Shown: in pieces, positions 43,231-52,820 of the stretch
Layout of the letters: each line of letters begins with the position of its first letter
Numbering within the stretch: position 1 is the first letter of the stretch
Source of the DNA: Thiogranum longum
Lineage (GTDB): Bacteria > Pseudomonadota > Gammaproteobacteria > DSM-19610
Direction: 5' to 3'
NCBI RefSeq assembly: GCF_004339085.1
Contig: NZ_SMFX01000001.1
Coordinates: 1,191,227-1,255,226 of the forward strand
Length of the DNA stretch: 64,000 nt
Notes under the pieces: generated by a model
Seen by the model: only the letters and a program-made list of their open reading frames with translations
The model's database searches: none
Told to the model about the DNA's origin: nothing
Program-made: the position numbers and the translations under genes

Positions 43231-45623
43231 AGCGCGCGGCTGACAATGTTGATCCGGTGATTGCCCTGTAGTGCGCCATCGACCTCGTCGGTTTCGATGG
43301 TAAAGTGTATTGATTCACCGGTAGCGAGCCCCTCAACCGGCAAGGTGGTTCTGTGCATGCCAAGACCGGCCTGTGTTGTGTGCAACGTCCCGGTCGTGCC
43401 TGTGTTACCGATCTGAAAGCGAATCGTGGCGGGCTGTGGCAGACACAAGCACAGCGACTCACCGAGTAGCATGGATTCAACAGGTGCCCCGGGTGACCAA
43501 ACCGCAAGATCGACTTTCGGGCGCCGGCCAGCATAGCGGCGCCATACCGTATCGATCCTGTCTACCGGATGACCGGCTGCGCGGGAATATGCCAGCTTGA
43601 TAAATTCTGCATGAGCCCACACAAGCGGCATGGCTGACCCTGTCGCACGACCGGGGTACAGCCGGTGTTTGGGAACAGGTTCACTGTCCCAGACCTGTTC
43701 CGGCAGCATCCCGCCAAGTCCTGTCATCGCAGCCATGGCGCCCAGGTATGGCAAGGGGTCGTTACCGGCCAGCAACTCGTAGTGGCCGCGTTCTCCGGTA
43801 AGCAACGGCCAGGGGCGACCGTGACCGGTGCCATCAAATGCAGACCCATCACGGTGTTCACCGTAACCGTCGCCATTGTAGCGATACCAGGCCGGACCGT
43901 TCGGTGTCTCCACCCTGAGCAGGGCATCGATAACCCGGACACTGTCAGTGACTAACGGATCGTCTGCACGCCGCAGCCCGAAACGTACCAGTTGCAGGAA
44001 GTCTGTGCTGATCTGTTCTGCTGCGGACAGCCCGGGATCCTGTAACCGGTTCTTGATCGGTAACTGCTCACTTAGCGCTTCTTCATCCATAATGACTTTC
44101 GGCGGGGCAGTGCGAATGTAATAGCCGTTAACGCCGTGTTGTCGCGCCAGCGCAGTGTTGTATACAGCGGTCCAGGACTCGATCCGGCTGTTCCAGAAGT
44201 CAGCAATGGCCAACGCCGTTTCCCTGTCCGGATCGTCCAGAAAGTCCGCGCCGCTGACCAGTGCGGCGATACAGATCGCCAGGGTGAAGGTATTGACGCC
44301 GGCATTTTCCTCCCAGCGATCCTGGTCGGTGGCAGGGCCATTATGTGCAATAAACATCAGCGCGCGGCAGACCATGTCACCGACCTCGATGCCGTCCAGG
44401 GCACCGCGCGCGGCCAGTTCTGCCGCCAGCAACACCGGGAAGGCGATCTCATCGAGTTGGGTGCCTTGCCAGAAAGGTTTCCCTCCCAGCCACTGGTTCT
44501 GGTACCAGTGGCCGTCTTCAAGCTGGGTGGCAATGAGATAGCGCAGGATTTCACGCGCCTTGTCATCGGCGCCCAGTACCAACAGTGCACCCGCACTCTC
44601 CACCAGGTCACGCGGCCAGACCAGGTGGTAACCGCCACGCTTGTTACGCGTTTCGCCCCAGGGAATACTGAGGCTGGCGATCATGGCGCCGGTAAAGATC
44701 TGGTCCTGATGAGTGCGCAGCACCATTGCCGAGATTTTCAGTTCATCGTGCAGGGCATTGGGCAGGCCCAGGTCGAGTGCACAACGCAGGCCGCAGTCTG
44801 AATGCCAGTTACGCCAATCATCTATTTGCTGCTGCCATGGGCTGCCAAAATCTCTTGGCAGGGCGGAAAGAGCGACTGTGGCAGCGGATTCGCGACTGCT
44901 GGCAAAACCGAGCGCCAGAACTGAGTGACGGGGCAGACCACCGGTCAACGCAACATTGCCGGGACCGGCCTGTTGGTAACGCCAACGCATGGAGCCGTTG
45001 CGATTGAAGTCCTGCCAGCCATCGCTGCTACCCACAAAACCGGCGCTGGCTTCCTGGATAGCGTCATGCTGATGTGCGTCCACAGCGGCCAGTGCCAGGC
45101 CAAACGGCCCCTGTTCGGCCCACAGTACACGGCGTCCACGGTAGTGTGCCGTTGCTGCATGATTATCGTAACCGGTTCCGCCCAGTCGCGGCGCCAGCAG
45201 TACAAAGGGACGCAGTGCTTTATCACCCTGCAGACGGCATTCGATCAGCAGCACATCACGCTGTGCGTCGGGTGAGATACGCAGTGTCAGCGTAAAACGC
45301 GAGTGCCGGTGTTCCAGCGTGTAGGCAGGGATGCCCGGTTCGGGCTGGCTTATGGTGTACGCATTCAGACGTTTGACCTCCACCCAGAAACCGGCGCCAT
45401 CGGCGACGATGAAGCCGAGGTCACGGATCTGCGGCAGGTCGACGCGTGGATAGTAGACTTCATTGATGATGCCGCGGCCGAGGGTAAACCACAGGCGTGA
45501 CGGGCCAAGCGAACAACCCACGGCGTTCTTGCGTCCGCCGCTCCAGGTGGGCGGTATACCGGGTTTGCCGGGAGCGTGGTCAGCGACTTCAGTTAGCCCA
45601 GCGGTGAGTGATTGCTCGTCCAT
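43221..45623 (-). CDS. GH15 glucoamylase (glucan 1,4-alpha-glucosidase)
   Basis: The 800-residue protein has an N-terminal beta-sandwich (about 30–270: NAVGCSLGPSRLWFTLGRGIINEVYYPRVDLPQIRDLGF, read in pieces) and an (alpha/alpha)6 catalytic barrel (from DQIFTGAMIASLSIPWGETRNKRGGYHLVWPRDLVESAGALL). The barrel contains the general acid region ENAGVNTFTL, LLTGERGHYELL with the catalytic base region, and a C-terminal domain (PVESMLLGESLCLCLPQPATI). This is the bacterial/archaeal GH15 layout. It has no signal peptide, so it is probably cytosolic and acts on glycogen or maltooligosaccharides to release glucose. That could feed zwf next door. Confidence 0.93.
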   Translation of the reverse strand: MDEQSLTAGLTEVADHAPGKPGIPPTWSGGRKNAVGCSLGPSRLWFTLGRGIINEVYYPRVDLPQIRDLGFIVADGAGFWVEVKRLNAYTISQPEPGIPAYTLEHRHSRFTLTLRISPDAQRDVLLIECRLQGDKALRPFVLLAPRLGGTGYDNHAATAHYRGRRVLWAEQGPFGLALAAVDAHQHDAIQEASAGFVGSSDGWQDFNRNGSMRWRYQQAGPGNVALTGGLPRHSVLALGFASSRESAATVALSALPRDFGSPWQQQIDDWRNWHSDCGLRCALDLGLPNALHDELKISAMVLRTHQDQIFTGAMIASLSIPWGETRNKRGGYHLVWPRDLVESAGALLVLGADDKAREILRYLIATQLEDGHWYQNQWLGGKPFWQGTQLDEIAFPVLLAAELAARGALDGIEVGDMVCRALMFIAHNGPATDQDRWEENAGVNTFTLAICIAALVSGADFLDDPDRETALAIADFWNSRIESWTAVYNTALARQHGVNGYYIRTAPPKVIMDEEALSEQLPIKNRLQDPGLSAAEQISTDFLQLVRFGLRRADDPLVTDSVRVIDALLRVETPNGPAWYRYNGDGYGEHRDGSAFDGTGHGRPWPLLTGERGHYELLAGNDPLPYLGAMAAMTGLGGMLPEQVWDSEPVPKHRLYPGRATGSAMPLVWAHAEFIKLAYSRAAGHPVDRIDTVWRRYAGRRPKVDLAVWSPGAPVESMLLGESLCLCLPQPATIRFQIGNTGTTGTLHTTQAGLGMHRTTLPVEGLATGESIHFTIETDEVDGALQGNHRINIVSRALHG

Positions 45624-45695
45624 ACAGTCCCATAGTGCCGTTTTTCCCTGTAACTTACGCCCGAGGGCAGCCTCGATGCATTCCGGTGTGGGTGC

Positions 45696-47048
45696 TCATG
45701 GCAACATCGATTCGAGGTCAGATGCGCTGGTTGGATAGGTAAAGGTGGCGTAAGCGAGATCCGTAGCCTTGAGGCCGGTGCGCATGGCAAGCCCGAACAG
45801 GTTGATGATTTCGACGGCACCGGGACCGACTACGTGGGCGCCTAACACGCGCTCGCTCCCATCCTCGACCAGCACCTTGAATGCATAGCACGATTCGTTT
45901 ATGCGTCGTGCACTGTACCAGCCCGGAACAGTCTCGTGCTTTACGCGATACCTGAGTCCGTGTGCTTTCGCCTCTGCTTCCAGCAGACCGACCCGTGCGA
46001 GCACCGGTTCCGTGAACACCGCGGTCGGTATGCCTGTGTAGTCGACTGTGGCGTGATTCCCTTCCAGCAGATTGGCGGCAGCAGCGCCGGCTTCCAGTGC
46101 AGCAACAGGCGTAAGCGGCAATGGCGGGGCGCCGGCATCGCCGACGACATAAACCGCCGGATTGGACGTGCTCTGAAAAAAGTCGTTGCGCAAAATACGC
46201 AGCCCCTCGTGAGCGATATTCGCAGCTTCGAGGTCGAGATCGCTAACCGCCGGCACACGTCCCCCGCTGTGGATGACATTGACCGCTTCAAAAACAGCCT
46301 TACCATCCGGGCTGGCGGCGCGAACGGTGTAACCGTCGCTGGTTTGTTCAACTGCCCTGACTTCGTGATTGCACAGCACTCTGATCCCCAGCGCCTGAGT
46401 TCGTTCGACGAGTGCAGCGACAAGGTCCGGATCAAACTGCTTGAGTGGATGTGGGCCGCGGTTGAGGATAACGACATCGGCGCCCGCGCGCGCGGCCACA
46501 TGCGCGAATTCGAAGCCGATAAAGCCGCCGCCGACAAATACCAGCCGCTGTGGCAGCGTCTCGAGTTCAAGGAAGGCGTCACTCAACATCAGGTGCCCGG
46601 CACCATCGACGGGTAGTGGCGCCGGTTCCGCACCGGCTGCAATGACGATATGCTTTGCATCCAGGGTCTCGGCGCCGATCTGAACCTGCCGGATGCCTGT
46701 AAAGCAGGCTTTGCCGTGAAAGGTCGAGATACCCTGTTCCTGCAACATCTGCTCGCGCCGCGCGGGCACCGGGTCGGTGAACGAGCGCTTGAAGCGTTGC
46801 AATGCCGCCCAGTCGATGCTCGCTTTCCCCTGAATGACATTCACATCCGCCATGCGGGCTATACCGTCCATGACTTCGGCAGCTGCAACCAGCATTTTCT
46901 TCGGGTCGCAGCCGCGCAGTGCACAGGTGCCGCCATAGGGACGATGGTCGACAACGGCGACGGACCAGCCGGCCTTACGGCAGTGTGTCGCGCTCACAGT
47001 AGCCGCGGTGCCGCTGCCAATAACGACAAGATCGAATTGTTGTGCCAT
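45696..47048 (-). CDS. FAD-dependent pyridine nucleotide-disulfide oxidoreductase (class I-like)
   Basis: The 450-residue flavoprotein has the FAD-binding motif VVIGSGTAATVSATHCRKAGWSVAV, the redox-active disulfide GGTCALRGCDPKKML (C-x4-C), a second dinucleotide fold RLVFVGGGFIGFEFAHVAARAGADVVIL, and the FAD ribityl site AVYVVGDAGA. The C-terminal interface, which in glutathione reductase carries the His-Glu base as HPT..E, reads FTYPTSASDLESML, so the catalytic His is a Tyr. The enzyme may use another acceptor or mechanism. GGGAGGG precedes the ATG. It lies downstream of nuoN on the same strand across a 217-bp gap. Confidence 0.9.
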   Translation of the reverse strand: MAQQFDLVVIGSGTAATVSATHCRKAGWSVAVVDHRPYGGTCALRGCDPKKMLVAAAEVMDGIARMADVNVIQGKASIDWAALQRFKRSFTDPVPARREQMLQEQGISTFHGKACFTGIRQVQIGAETLDAKHIVIAAGAEPAPLPVDGAGHLMLSDAFLELETLPQRLVFVGGGFIGFEFAHVAARAGADVVILNRGPHPLKQFDPDLVAALVERTQALGIRVLCNHEVRAVEQTSDGYTVRAASPDGKAVFEAVNVIHSGGRVPAVSDLDLEAANIAHEGLRILRNDFFQSTSNPAVYVVGDAGAPPLPLTPVAALEAGAAAANLLEGNHATVDYTGIPTAVFTEPVLARVGLLEAEAKAHGLRYRVKHETVPGWYSARRINESCYAFKVLVEDGSERVLGAHVVGPGAVEIINLFGLAMRTGLKATDLAYATFTYPTSASDLESMLP

Positions 47049-47265
47049 GGTGCCCTCCCGCCAGGTGTTCCTGGCTCAGGTTTCCGTGTGTTGCGTTACT
47101 TCAATGCCGGCACACTACCTGCACTGAAGAACGGTTTACATTTAACCGGTAAGAATAGAGGCTGTACCGGCGTACGGTGTCAAGGGTCAGCACGGCGGTG
47201 TGGAAACGGGGACAACTGACAGGAACCCGACGTGCAAGCCATACTGTTCCTGTCACCATGAGCCG

Positions 47266-48651
47266 TCAGACAAGCTGTCCGAGCAGACTCTGTGCCGCCA
47301 GCCCGATGCCCAATGTAAAGATGAAAGCAATGATCCACACCAGTCTTATCAATGGCATTATCGGTTCAGCGGCTGGTACAGGAGGTGGCTCCGTTGCATC
47401 GCCGCCTTGCTGATACATCGGCACCACAACGCGCAGGTAGACCGCCAGTGACAACACACTGTTGAGAATTGCCACTACCGCCAGCCAGGTGAACCCCGCG
47501 TCGATCGAGGCACCGAACAACATAAATTTGCCGACGAAACCTGCCAGCGGCGGGATGCCGGCCAGGGAAAGCAGAAACACCACCATCGCCACGCTCATGG
47601 CCACTTTTTTGCGCCCGATGTCAGAGAACGTATCGAGCGTTCGGCCGGTGCACATAACCACAGTAAAAGCACCCAGATTCATGGCGGCGTAGGCGGCGGC
47701 AAAAACAACGAGGGATTCGAACGCAAGCGTGCTGGTTCCAACAGCGACAATGCCGAGCAGAAAATAACCGGCCTGTGCAATGGAGGAGTAGGCCAGCAGT
47801 CGCACAACATTGTTCTGCACCAGCGCAGCCAGATAGCCGTAGGTCATGGTCAGTACGGAAACCACGGCAATGACCAGGGGCCAACCTGTGTTCAGGGGTA
47901 AATCGCGTACCACTTGCGCGATAGCAAAGATAGCGCCTATCTTGGGAACCACTGACAGATAAGCGGCGATCGACACGGGTGCACCTTCATACGCATCCGG
48001 CGCCCAGAAATGAAACGGTACCAGTGAAGCCTTGTAACCCAGTCCGACGATGACGCCAATCAGGCCAACCGCGGCGATCACCGGTTTTGTATCAAGGCGG
48101 GCCAGATCACTGAGCAGTGTCGAACCGGTACCGCCAAACCAGTAGCTGAGGCCAAAGATCATGATGGCGCCGGTGACCGAAGCAAACACGAAAAACTTCA
48201 TTGAGGCTTCAGTAGCGATAGCGTTACGCAGCCAGGCGACCAGCACAAAGGACGCCAGGCCGGAGAGCAATATACCCAGCACCAGCAGCATGGTGTCACC
48301 GGCACTGGCCAGTACCAGTGAACCCAGCGTGACCAGGCTGACCAGTACATAGACGGTACCTTCGCGATCACTGCCCGCGAGTTCTGCGCGTACCAGCAGA
48401 ACGGATAACGCTGTCGCAGGTAACAGGATGAGCTTGGCCCAGACACTCAAGGTATCAATGCGATAGGTGCCACTGAACACGCTGGTGTCTGTGCCCAGCA
48501 GTGGCAGGGTCAGGCCGGTGGCGAGCAGCAGGCCGATCAGTGTGACGGCCAGTGCAACACGGGGCAGGCGCAGCATCTCGGCCACCAGCGCGAAGACGAT
48601 GGTCAGCAGGAGCGTGATCTCGGGGATCAGCAGGGCAAGATCGTCTGCCAT
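47266..48651 (-). CDS. nuoN: NuoN-like subunit of a complex I-like system
   Basis: The 461-residue protein is an antiporter-type complex I subunit of about 14 helices. The central Lys region is GLGYKASLVPFHFWAPDAYEGAPVSIAAYLSVVPKIGAI, and the distal FVGKFMLFGASIDAG carries the terminal Lys. The helix with the proton-channel Glu is LGILLSGLASFVLVAWL-like, and is weaker than in NuoL/M. It is the last gene of the operon running from 57251. Its ATG lies in the stop of nuoM (TGATG-type overlap), so the two are translation-coupled. Confidence 0.92.
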   Translation of the reverse strand: MADDLALLIPEITLLLTIVFALVAEMLRLPRVALAVTLIGLLLATGLTLPLLGTDTSVFSGTYRIDTLSVWAKLILLPATALSVLLVRAELAGSDREGTVYVLVSLVTLGSLVLASAGDTMLLVLGILLSGLASFVLVAWLRNAIATEASMKFFVFASVTGAIMIFGLSYWFGGTGSTLLSDLARLDTKPVIAAVGLIGVIVGLGYKASLVPFHFWAPDAYEGAPVSIAAYLSVVPKIGAIFAIAQVVRDLPLNTGWPLVIAVVSVLTMTYGYLAALVQNNVVRLLAYSSIAQAGYFLLGIVAVGTSTLAFESLVVFAAAYAAMNLGAFTVVMCTGRTLDTFSDIGRKKVAMSVAMVVFLLSLAGIPPLAGFVGKFMLFGASIDAGFTWLAVVAILNSVLSLAVYLRVVVPMYQQGGDATEPPPVPAAEPIMPLIRLVWIIAFIFTLGIGLAAQSLLGQLV

Positions 48652-50120
48652 CAGAACTGCAACGCGGCCGTCGTCTTGTGAATGACATCCAGCACCCAGG
48701 CCGGTGCAATGCCTACCGCCACGATCAGGATCAACAGTGGGCAGATGGCGAGTACTTCGCGGGTATTCAGGTCACCCATGCCGGCCCACTGTTCGCGCGG
48801 TTCGCCAAGGAAGACCTTGCCAATCGCTCTCAGGTACAGGCCGGCGGTAATGACGATACCGAGAATAACGATCACGGCAGCAGGTTCGACCCGCAGTGTC
48901 GCCAGGAAGATCTGGAACTCGGCGGGAAAGTGCGCCAGCCCCGGCAGGCCCAGCGAGGCGAAGGCAGCCAGCACAAAGGACCAGCCGAGTACCGGTACGA
49001 TTTTAAGCAGGCCGCCGAACCGGTCCATCTCGCGCGTGTGGGCGCGGTCCTGCAACATACCGACCAGCATGAACAGGGCGCCGGTGACCAGCCCGTGACT
49101 GACCATCTGCAATACCGAACCGTCCATGGCCACGGCGCGCACTGCAGGATCGACAGCCAGTGCGGCGATGGCAACACCAACGATGATATAGCCCATATGA
49201 TTGACCGAGGTATAGGCCACCAGGCGTTTGAGGTCAGTTTGTGCCAGCGCGGCAAAGGCGCCGTAGATGGCACTGATGACACCGAACACCAGGATGACAA
49301 TACCTGCCTCCCGAAACGCATCCGGTGTCATCTGCAGGGCAAAACGTATCAGGCCGTAGGTGCCGAATTTCAACATCACCCCGGCGAGGATGACACTGCC
49401 GGCGGCAGGCGCCTGAACGTGCGCAGCCGGCAGCCAGGTATGGAACGGAAACACCGGCGTCTTGACCGCGAACGTGAACAGCATGGCCACCAGTGCCAGC
49501 ATGGCCGCGCTGCCGCTTAACGGTGGACTATCGATCCAGACGCGCATATCAAAGGTATGCGGGTCGCTGCCCAGGTACAGCCCGAGGATGGCGAGTAATA
49601 GCGGCAGGCTGCCCAGCAGGGTATAGATGAAGAACATCAGCGCGGCACGCTGGCGGTCTTCGTGACCCCAGCCGGCAATCATGAAGTACATCGATACCAG
49701 TGACACTTCAAAGAACACATAGAACAGGATCGCATCCAGTGCCGTGAAGGCACCGATCGAGGCAGTTTCCAGCAGCAACATCAACACGACATAGGCGTGT
49801 GGCCGTTCCTTCACTTTGGCTGAATAAATAAAGCTCAGGAAGAACAGCAGCGCACTCAGCAGCACCAGTGGCAGACTGATGCCGTCCACGCCCACGCGGT
49901 AGGCCGCGCCGATGGCCGGCATCCACTCAAACTGTTCGAGCTGGGCAAAACCGCTTGCGTTGACGCCGCGCGACCACATCCACAGAGCCCCCACGAGTGT
50001 TAGCCCGCTGGTACTGATGCCGATGGTATGCACGACCGGCGCCGGCGCCTTGCGCAAGGCCATAACGAGCAGCGCGCCGAGAAGCGGCAGGAACAGGGTG
50101 ATGGACACAATGGGAAGCAC
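48651..50120 (-). CDS. nuoM: NuoM-like subunit of a complex I-like system
   Basis: The 489-residue antiporter-type subunit keeps the expected channel residues: Glu in FYVFFEVSLVSMYFMIAGWG, Lys in FAVKTPVFPFHTWLPAAHVQAPAAGSVILAGVMLKFGTYGL, the His-containing half-channel, and a Glu in LAHFPAEFQIFLATL on the broken helix. GLAHFPAEF matches the FVGEF of canonical NuoM. It moves protons in complex I. The start lies 15 bp after the nuoL stop and its own stop overlaps nuoN. Nothing suggests decay. Confidence 0.94.
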   Translation of the reverse strand: MLPIVSITLFLPLLGALLVMALRKAPAPVVHTIGISTSGLTLVGALWMWSRGVNASGFAQLEQFEWMPAIGAAYRVGVDGISLPLVLLSALLFFLSFIYSAKVKERPHAYVVLMLLLETASIGAFTALDAILFYVFFEVSLVSMYFMIAGWGHEDRQRAALMFFIYTLLGSLPLLLAILGLYLGSDPHTFDMRVWIDSPPLSGSAAMLALVAMLFTFAVKTPVFPFHTWLPAAHVQAPAAGSVILAGVMLKFGTYGLIRFALQMTPDAFREAGIVILVFGVISAIYGAFAALAQTDLKRLVAYTSVNHMGYIIVGVAIAALAVDPAVRAVAMDGSVLQMVSHGLVTGALFMLVGMLQDRAHTREMDRFGGLLKIVPVLGWSFVLAAFASLGLPGLAHFPAEFQIFLATLRVEPAAVIVILGIVITAGLYLRAIGKVFLGEPREQWAGMGDLNTREVLAICPLLILIVAVGIAPAWVLDVIHKTTAALQF

Positions 50121-50135
50121 GCGTGCGTCTCCTTA

Positions 50136-51953
50136 TCAATAAACCAGTAAAGTCACCAGCAGGGTGACGAGAATCAGTGCCGTGCCGACCACGGTGATGG
50201 CCATTTCGCGATGGATCAGGCCGCTCTGCAGGGTACGGGCGCGCTGGCCGAGTGCGACCGTGCCGCGCACCAGTGAAAAGATCAGGCCGTCGATGCCCTG
50301 GTCGTCACTGCGGCGTATGGTACGGCCCATGGCGAGGCCTGACCGGCCCACGGCAAGTACCGTGTTATACAGGCCGCGTTCCAGTTGTTCGCAGCTGCGT
50401 GCCATGGCGAGGGCGGGGCGCACCATCCAGGTATCGAAACCGCCGGCAATGGCAAAGCCCTGTTGCGCCCAGGGCAGCAGCGGTCCCAGCAGACGTCGCC
50501 CGGCGATGAACCAGCCCAGCGTCAGACCACTCAGTGCAGCGCCCAGTCCAAGGATCCGGGCAAGGGTGTTTTCGGACAATGCAGTGTGCAGCAGGGTCTC
50601 AATGGACGGGAAGGCGGCGCCGAGAATGACGGCCAGCGTAACCAGTCCCGCCAGTCCGGCGCCCATCCAGCCAAGCCCTGCGATATTGCGATGCTGACGA
50701 TCGCCACGCCACAGGATGCGTAACGCGCGGGCCATGTAGGCACCGGTCAGCAGGGTCCCGGCCAGCGCGAACGAGGCCAGCAGCCAGGCGTTGGGTGAAG
50801 ACAGCGCAGCGGCAATGATGGCGTCCTTGGAAAAGAAACCGCTCAGCGGCGGGATGCCGGCCAGCGCCAGTGCCGCCAGTGCAAAACCGGAAAATACCAG
50901 CGGCCGGTCACGACCGGCGCCTTTCAGCTCAGTCAGCATGGTGCTTTCACGACTATGCTGGAACACACCGGCACCGAGGAACAGGGAACTCTTGATCGCG
51001 GCGTGCGCGATCAGGTGCAACAGTGCTGCCAACGGCACACCGGCACCTACTGCGACCAGCATCAAGCCGTACTGACTTGAGGTCGACGCAGCGAGCAGGC
51101 GCTTGAGGTCACGCTCGCCCAGCGCGATCATCCCGGTCACAACGGTGGTAATGCCGCCGATGATAGCCGCCACCAGCAGCGTTTCCGCGGGCAGCATCGG
51201 TGCCGTGCGGATCAGCAGAATAGCGCCGGCCGCGACCAGGGTGGCTGAGTGCAGCAGTGCCGACACCGGTGTGGGTCCGGCCATGGCGCGTTGCAGCCAG
51301 TCGTGCAGCGGGGTTTGCGCTGACTTGCCCATGGCGGCGACCAGCAATAAAAGCCCGGCCACGACTGCGGTGTTACCCCCGGTGTTCAGCGTAACGGCGA
51401 TATCGCTGCTGCCGGCATGGGCAATGAGGATGAACACCGCGATATACAGTCCAAGGTCAGCGCTGCGGGTAGTCAGGAAGGCACGGGTGGCGGCGGACCG
51501 GACGCCCGGTCGCCGGTACCAGAAACCGATCAACAGATAACTGCTCAGGCCGATGAGTTCCCACGCTGCGAGCAGCAGGATCCAGTCACCGGCGAGTACC
51601 AGCGTCTGCATGGCCGAGACAAACAGCAGCATGGTGGCAAAGAAACGGATCTTTTCGTTGTCCTGTTTCATGTAGCCGGCGGCGTAGACCAGCACCAGGC
51701 TGCTGACGACAGCAACCAGTGTGGAAAGCAGCGCGGTCAGGGGTGTGGCGACCAGGCGTAGTGGCATGTCCGGCAGGCCGGGCAGGATCAGCTCGCTACT
51801 CATGCCGTTAAAGGCATTGGACAGTAATCCGATGCTGGCGAGCAGACCGACCGCAGCGCCCAGTAACGCCAGCGCAGCGGGTAAACGCCGCAGTAACAGG
51901 ATCAACACCATCATGGACAGTGGCGCCAGGATGGCGATAGCAATCAGGTTCAT
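50136..51953 (-). CDS. nuoL: NuoL-like subunit of a complex I-like system
   Basis: The 605-residue subunit has the antiporter core with Glu in LLAAWELIGLSSYLLIGFWY, Lys in VAAMGKSAQTPLHDWLQRAMAGPTPVSALLHSATL, and the distal Lys in PPLSGFFSKDAIIAAAL. The C-terminal 150 residues include a long amphipathic stretch and a final helix (TVVGTALILVTLLVTLLVY), consistent with the lateral helix of NuoL. It overlaps nuoK by 4 bp. All three proton-pathway residues I looked for are kept, so ion pumping or antiport is plausible even though the electron-input arm is altered. Confidence 0.94.
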   Translation of the reverse strand: MNLIAIAILAPLSMMVLILLLRRLPAALALLGAAVGLLASIGLLSNAFNGMSSELILPGLPDMPLRLVATPLTALLSTLVAVVSSLVLVYAAGYMKQDNEKIRFFATMLLFVSAMQTLVLAGDWILLLAAWELIGLSSYLLIGFWYRRPGVRSAATRAFLTTRSADLGLYIAVFILIAHAGSSDIAVTLNTGGNTAVVAGLLLLVAAMGKSAQTPLHDWLQRAMAGPTPVSALLHSATLVAAGAILLIRTAPMLPAETLLVAAIIGGITTVVTGMIALGERDLKRLLAASTSSQYGLMLVAVGAGVPLAALLHLIAHAAIKSSLFLGAGVFQHSRESTMLTELKGAGRDRPLVFSGFALAALALAGIPPLSGFFSKDAIIAAALSSPNAWLLASFALAGTLLTGAYMARALRILWRGDRQHRNIAGLGWMGAGLAGLVTLAVILGAAFPSIETLLHTALSENTLARILGLGAALSGLTLGWFIAGRRLLGPLLPWAQQGFAIAGGFDTWMVRPALAMARSCEQLERGLYNTVLAVGRSGLAMGRTIRRSDDQGIDGLIFSLVRGTVALGQRARTLQSGLIHREMAITVVGTALILVTLLVTLLVY

Positions 51954-52264
51954 CCTTTCAACTCCGCGGCTTCTTCCATTTCCACCGAACCTTTGGCGCG
52001 GAAGCGCGCTATGGCAATGCCGAAGCCCACCGCCATCTCGATCGCCATCACCGTCATAATGATCAGTACAAACATCTGCCCGGCCGGGTTATCCGGGTGA
52101 AGGTAACGCCAGAACGCCACCAGGTTGACCATGGCCGCGGCAAGCATCAGTTCTATACCCATCATGATCATCACCAGGTTGGTCTGTGACAGGGCGCCGT
52201 AGACGCCGACCCCGAACAATGCCGCGCCGGTCATCAGGGCGAGAAGGAGTTCAATGCTCATCGT
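51950..52264 (-). CDS. nuoK: NuoK-like subunit of a complex I-like system
   Basis: The 104-residue protein has three helices and both essential acidic residues: Glu in IMMGIELMLAAAMVNLVAFWRY and Glu in VMAIEMAVGFGIAIARFRAKG. This is the normal NuoK pattern. I use the ATG at 52264 (MSIELLLALM); a longer frame to 52300 reads back into nuoJ without a ribosome site. It overlaps nuoJ by 14 bp and nuoL by 4 bp, so translation of the membrane subunits is tightly coupled. Confidence 0.93.
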   Translation of the reverse strand, partial: TMSIELLLALMTGAALFGVGVYGALSQTNLVMIMMGIELMLAAAMVNLVAFWRYLHPDNPAGQMFVLIIMTVMAIEMAVGFGIAIARFRAKGSVEMEEAAELKG

Positions 52265-52820
52265 TTGCCGGTCTCTTTGATGCCTTACCCTTACCGTCAT
52301 TCCGGCGTATGCCGGAATCCAGGGGTTTGTTTATGGACACCGCCGTGGCTGCAATCATCGCAGTGAGGATGGTGATACCGGCGGTTTCAAAAATCAGCAT
52401 CGATCGTCCCAGCAGCTCAAGGCCGAGATCGACCGTCTGTTGCGCAGCGCCCGGTGCAGCGTTGGCCACCGGTCCCCAGTCCACAAACACAGCGACGGCT
52501 ACAGCAGCGAGAAAGGAAACGATACCGGTGCCCAGTGACAGGCGTTTCTGGTGGGTCATCTCCATCTCGCCGAGACCTCCGGGATCCATCATGAACATCA
52601 CCATAAAAATGGCCATGATGCTCATCTCCGTGGCCATCATCATGATCTGCAATACGCCGAGAAACTCTGCCTGCATAGTCAGGAACAGGGCGCCAAGCGC
52701 GGTCTGTGAGAACAGCAGCGCCAGCGCAGAGCGCACCATCGAAAACGTGCGGAACACAACAACCCCGAACCACACCGCGGCGAGCCCGAAGAAACCGATA
52801 AAGAACATTTGCGCCGTCAT
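52251..52820 (-). CDS. nuoJ: NuoJ-like subunit, Met-rich
   Basis: The 189-residue protein has five helices. In canonical NuoJ the third helix reads VYAGAIMVLFLFV; here the matching segment is QIMMMATEMSIMAIFMVMFMMDPGG, unusually rich in Met (ten in 25 residues) with a Glu where a Gly is usual. The loop after it (LGEMEMTHQK) also has Met and His. The C-terminal ends in RNDGKGKASKRPANDEH. The start at 52820 (MTAQMFF) shares bases with the nuoH stop. The Met pattern could favour soft-metal contacts, or be structural only. Confidence 0.85.
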   Translation of the reverse strand: MTAQMFFIGFFGLAAVWFGVVVFRTFSMVRSALALLFSQTALGALFLTMQAEFLGVLQIMMMATEMSIMAIFMVMFMMDPGGLGEMEMTHQKRLSLGTGIVSFLAAVAVAVFVDWGPVANAAPGAAQQTVDLGLELLGRSMLIFETAGITILTAMIAATAVSINKPLDSGIRRNDGKGKASKRPANDEH

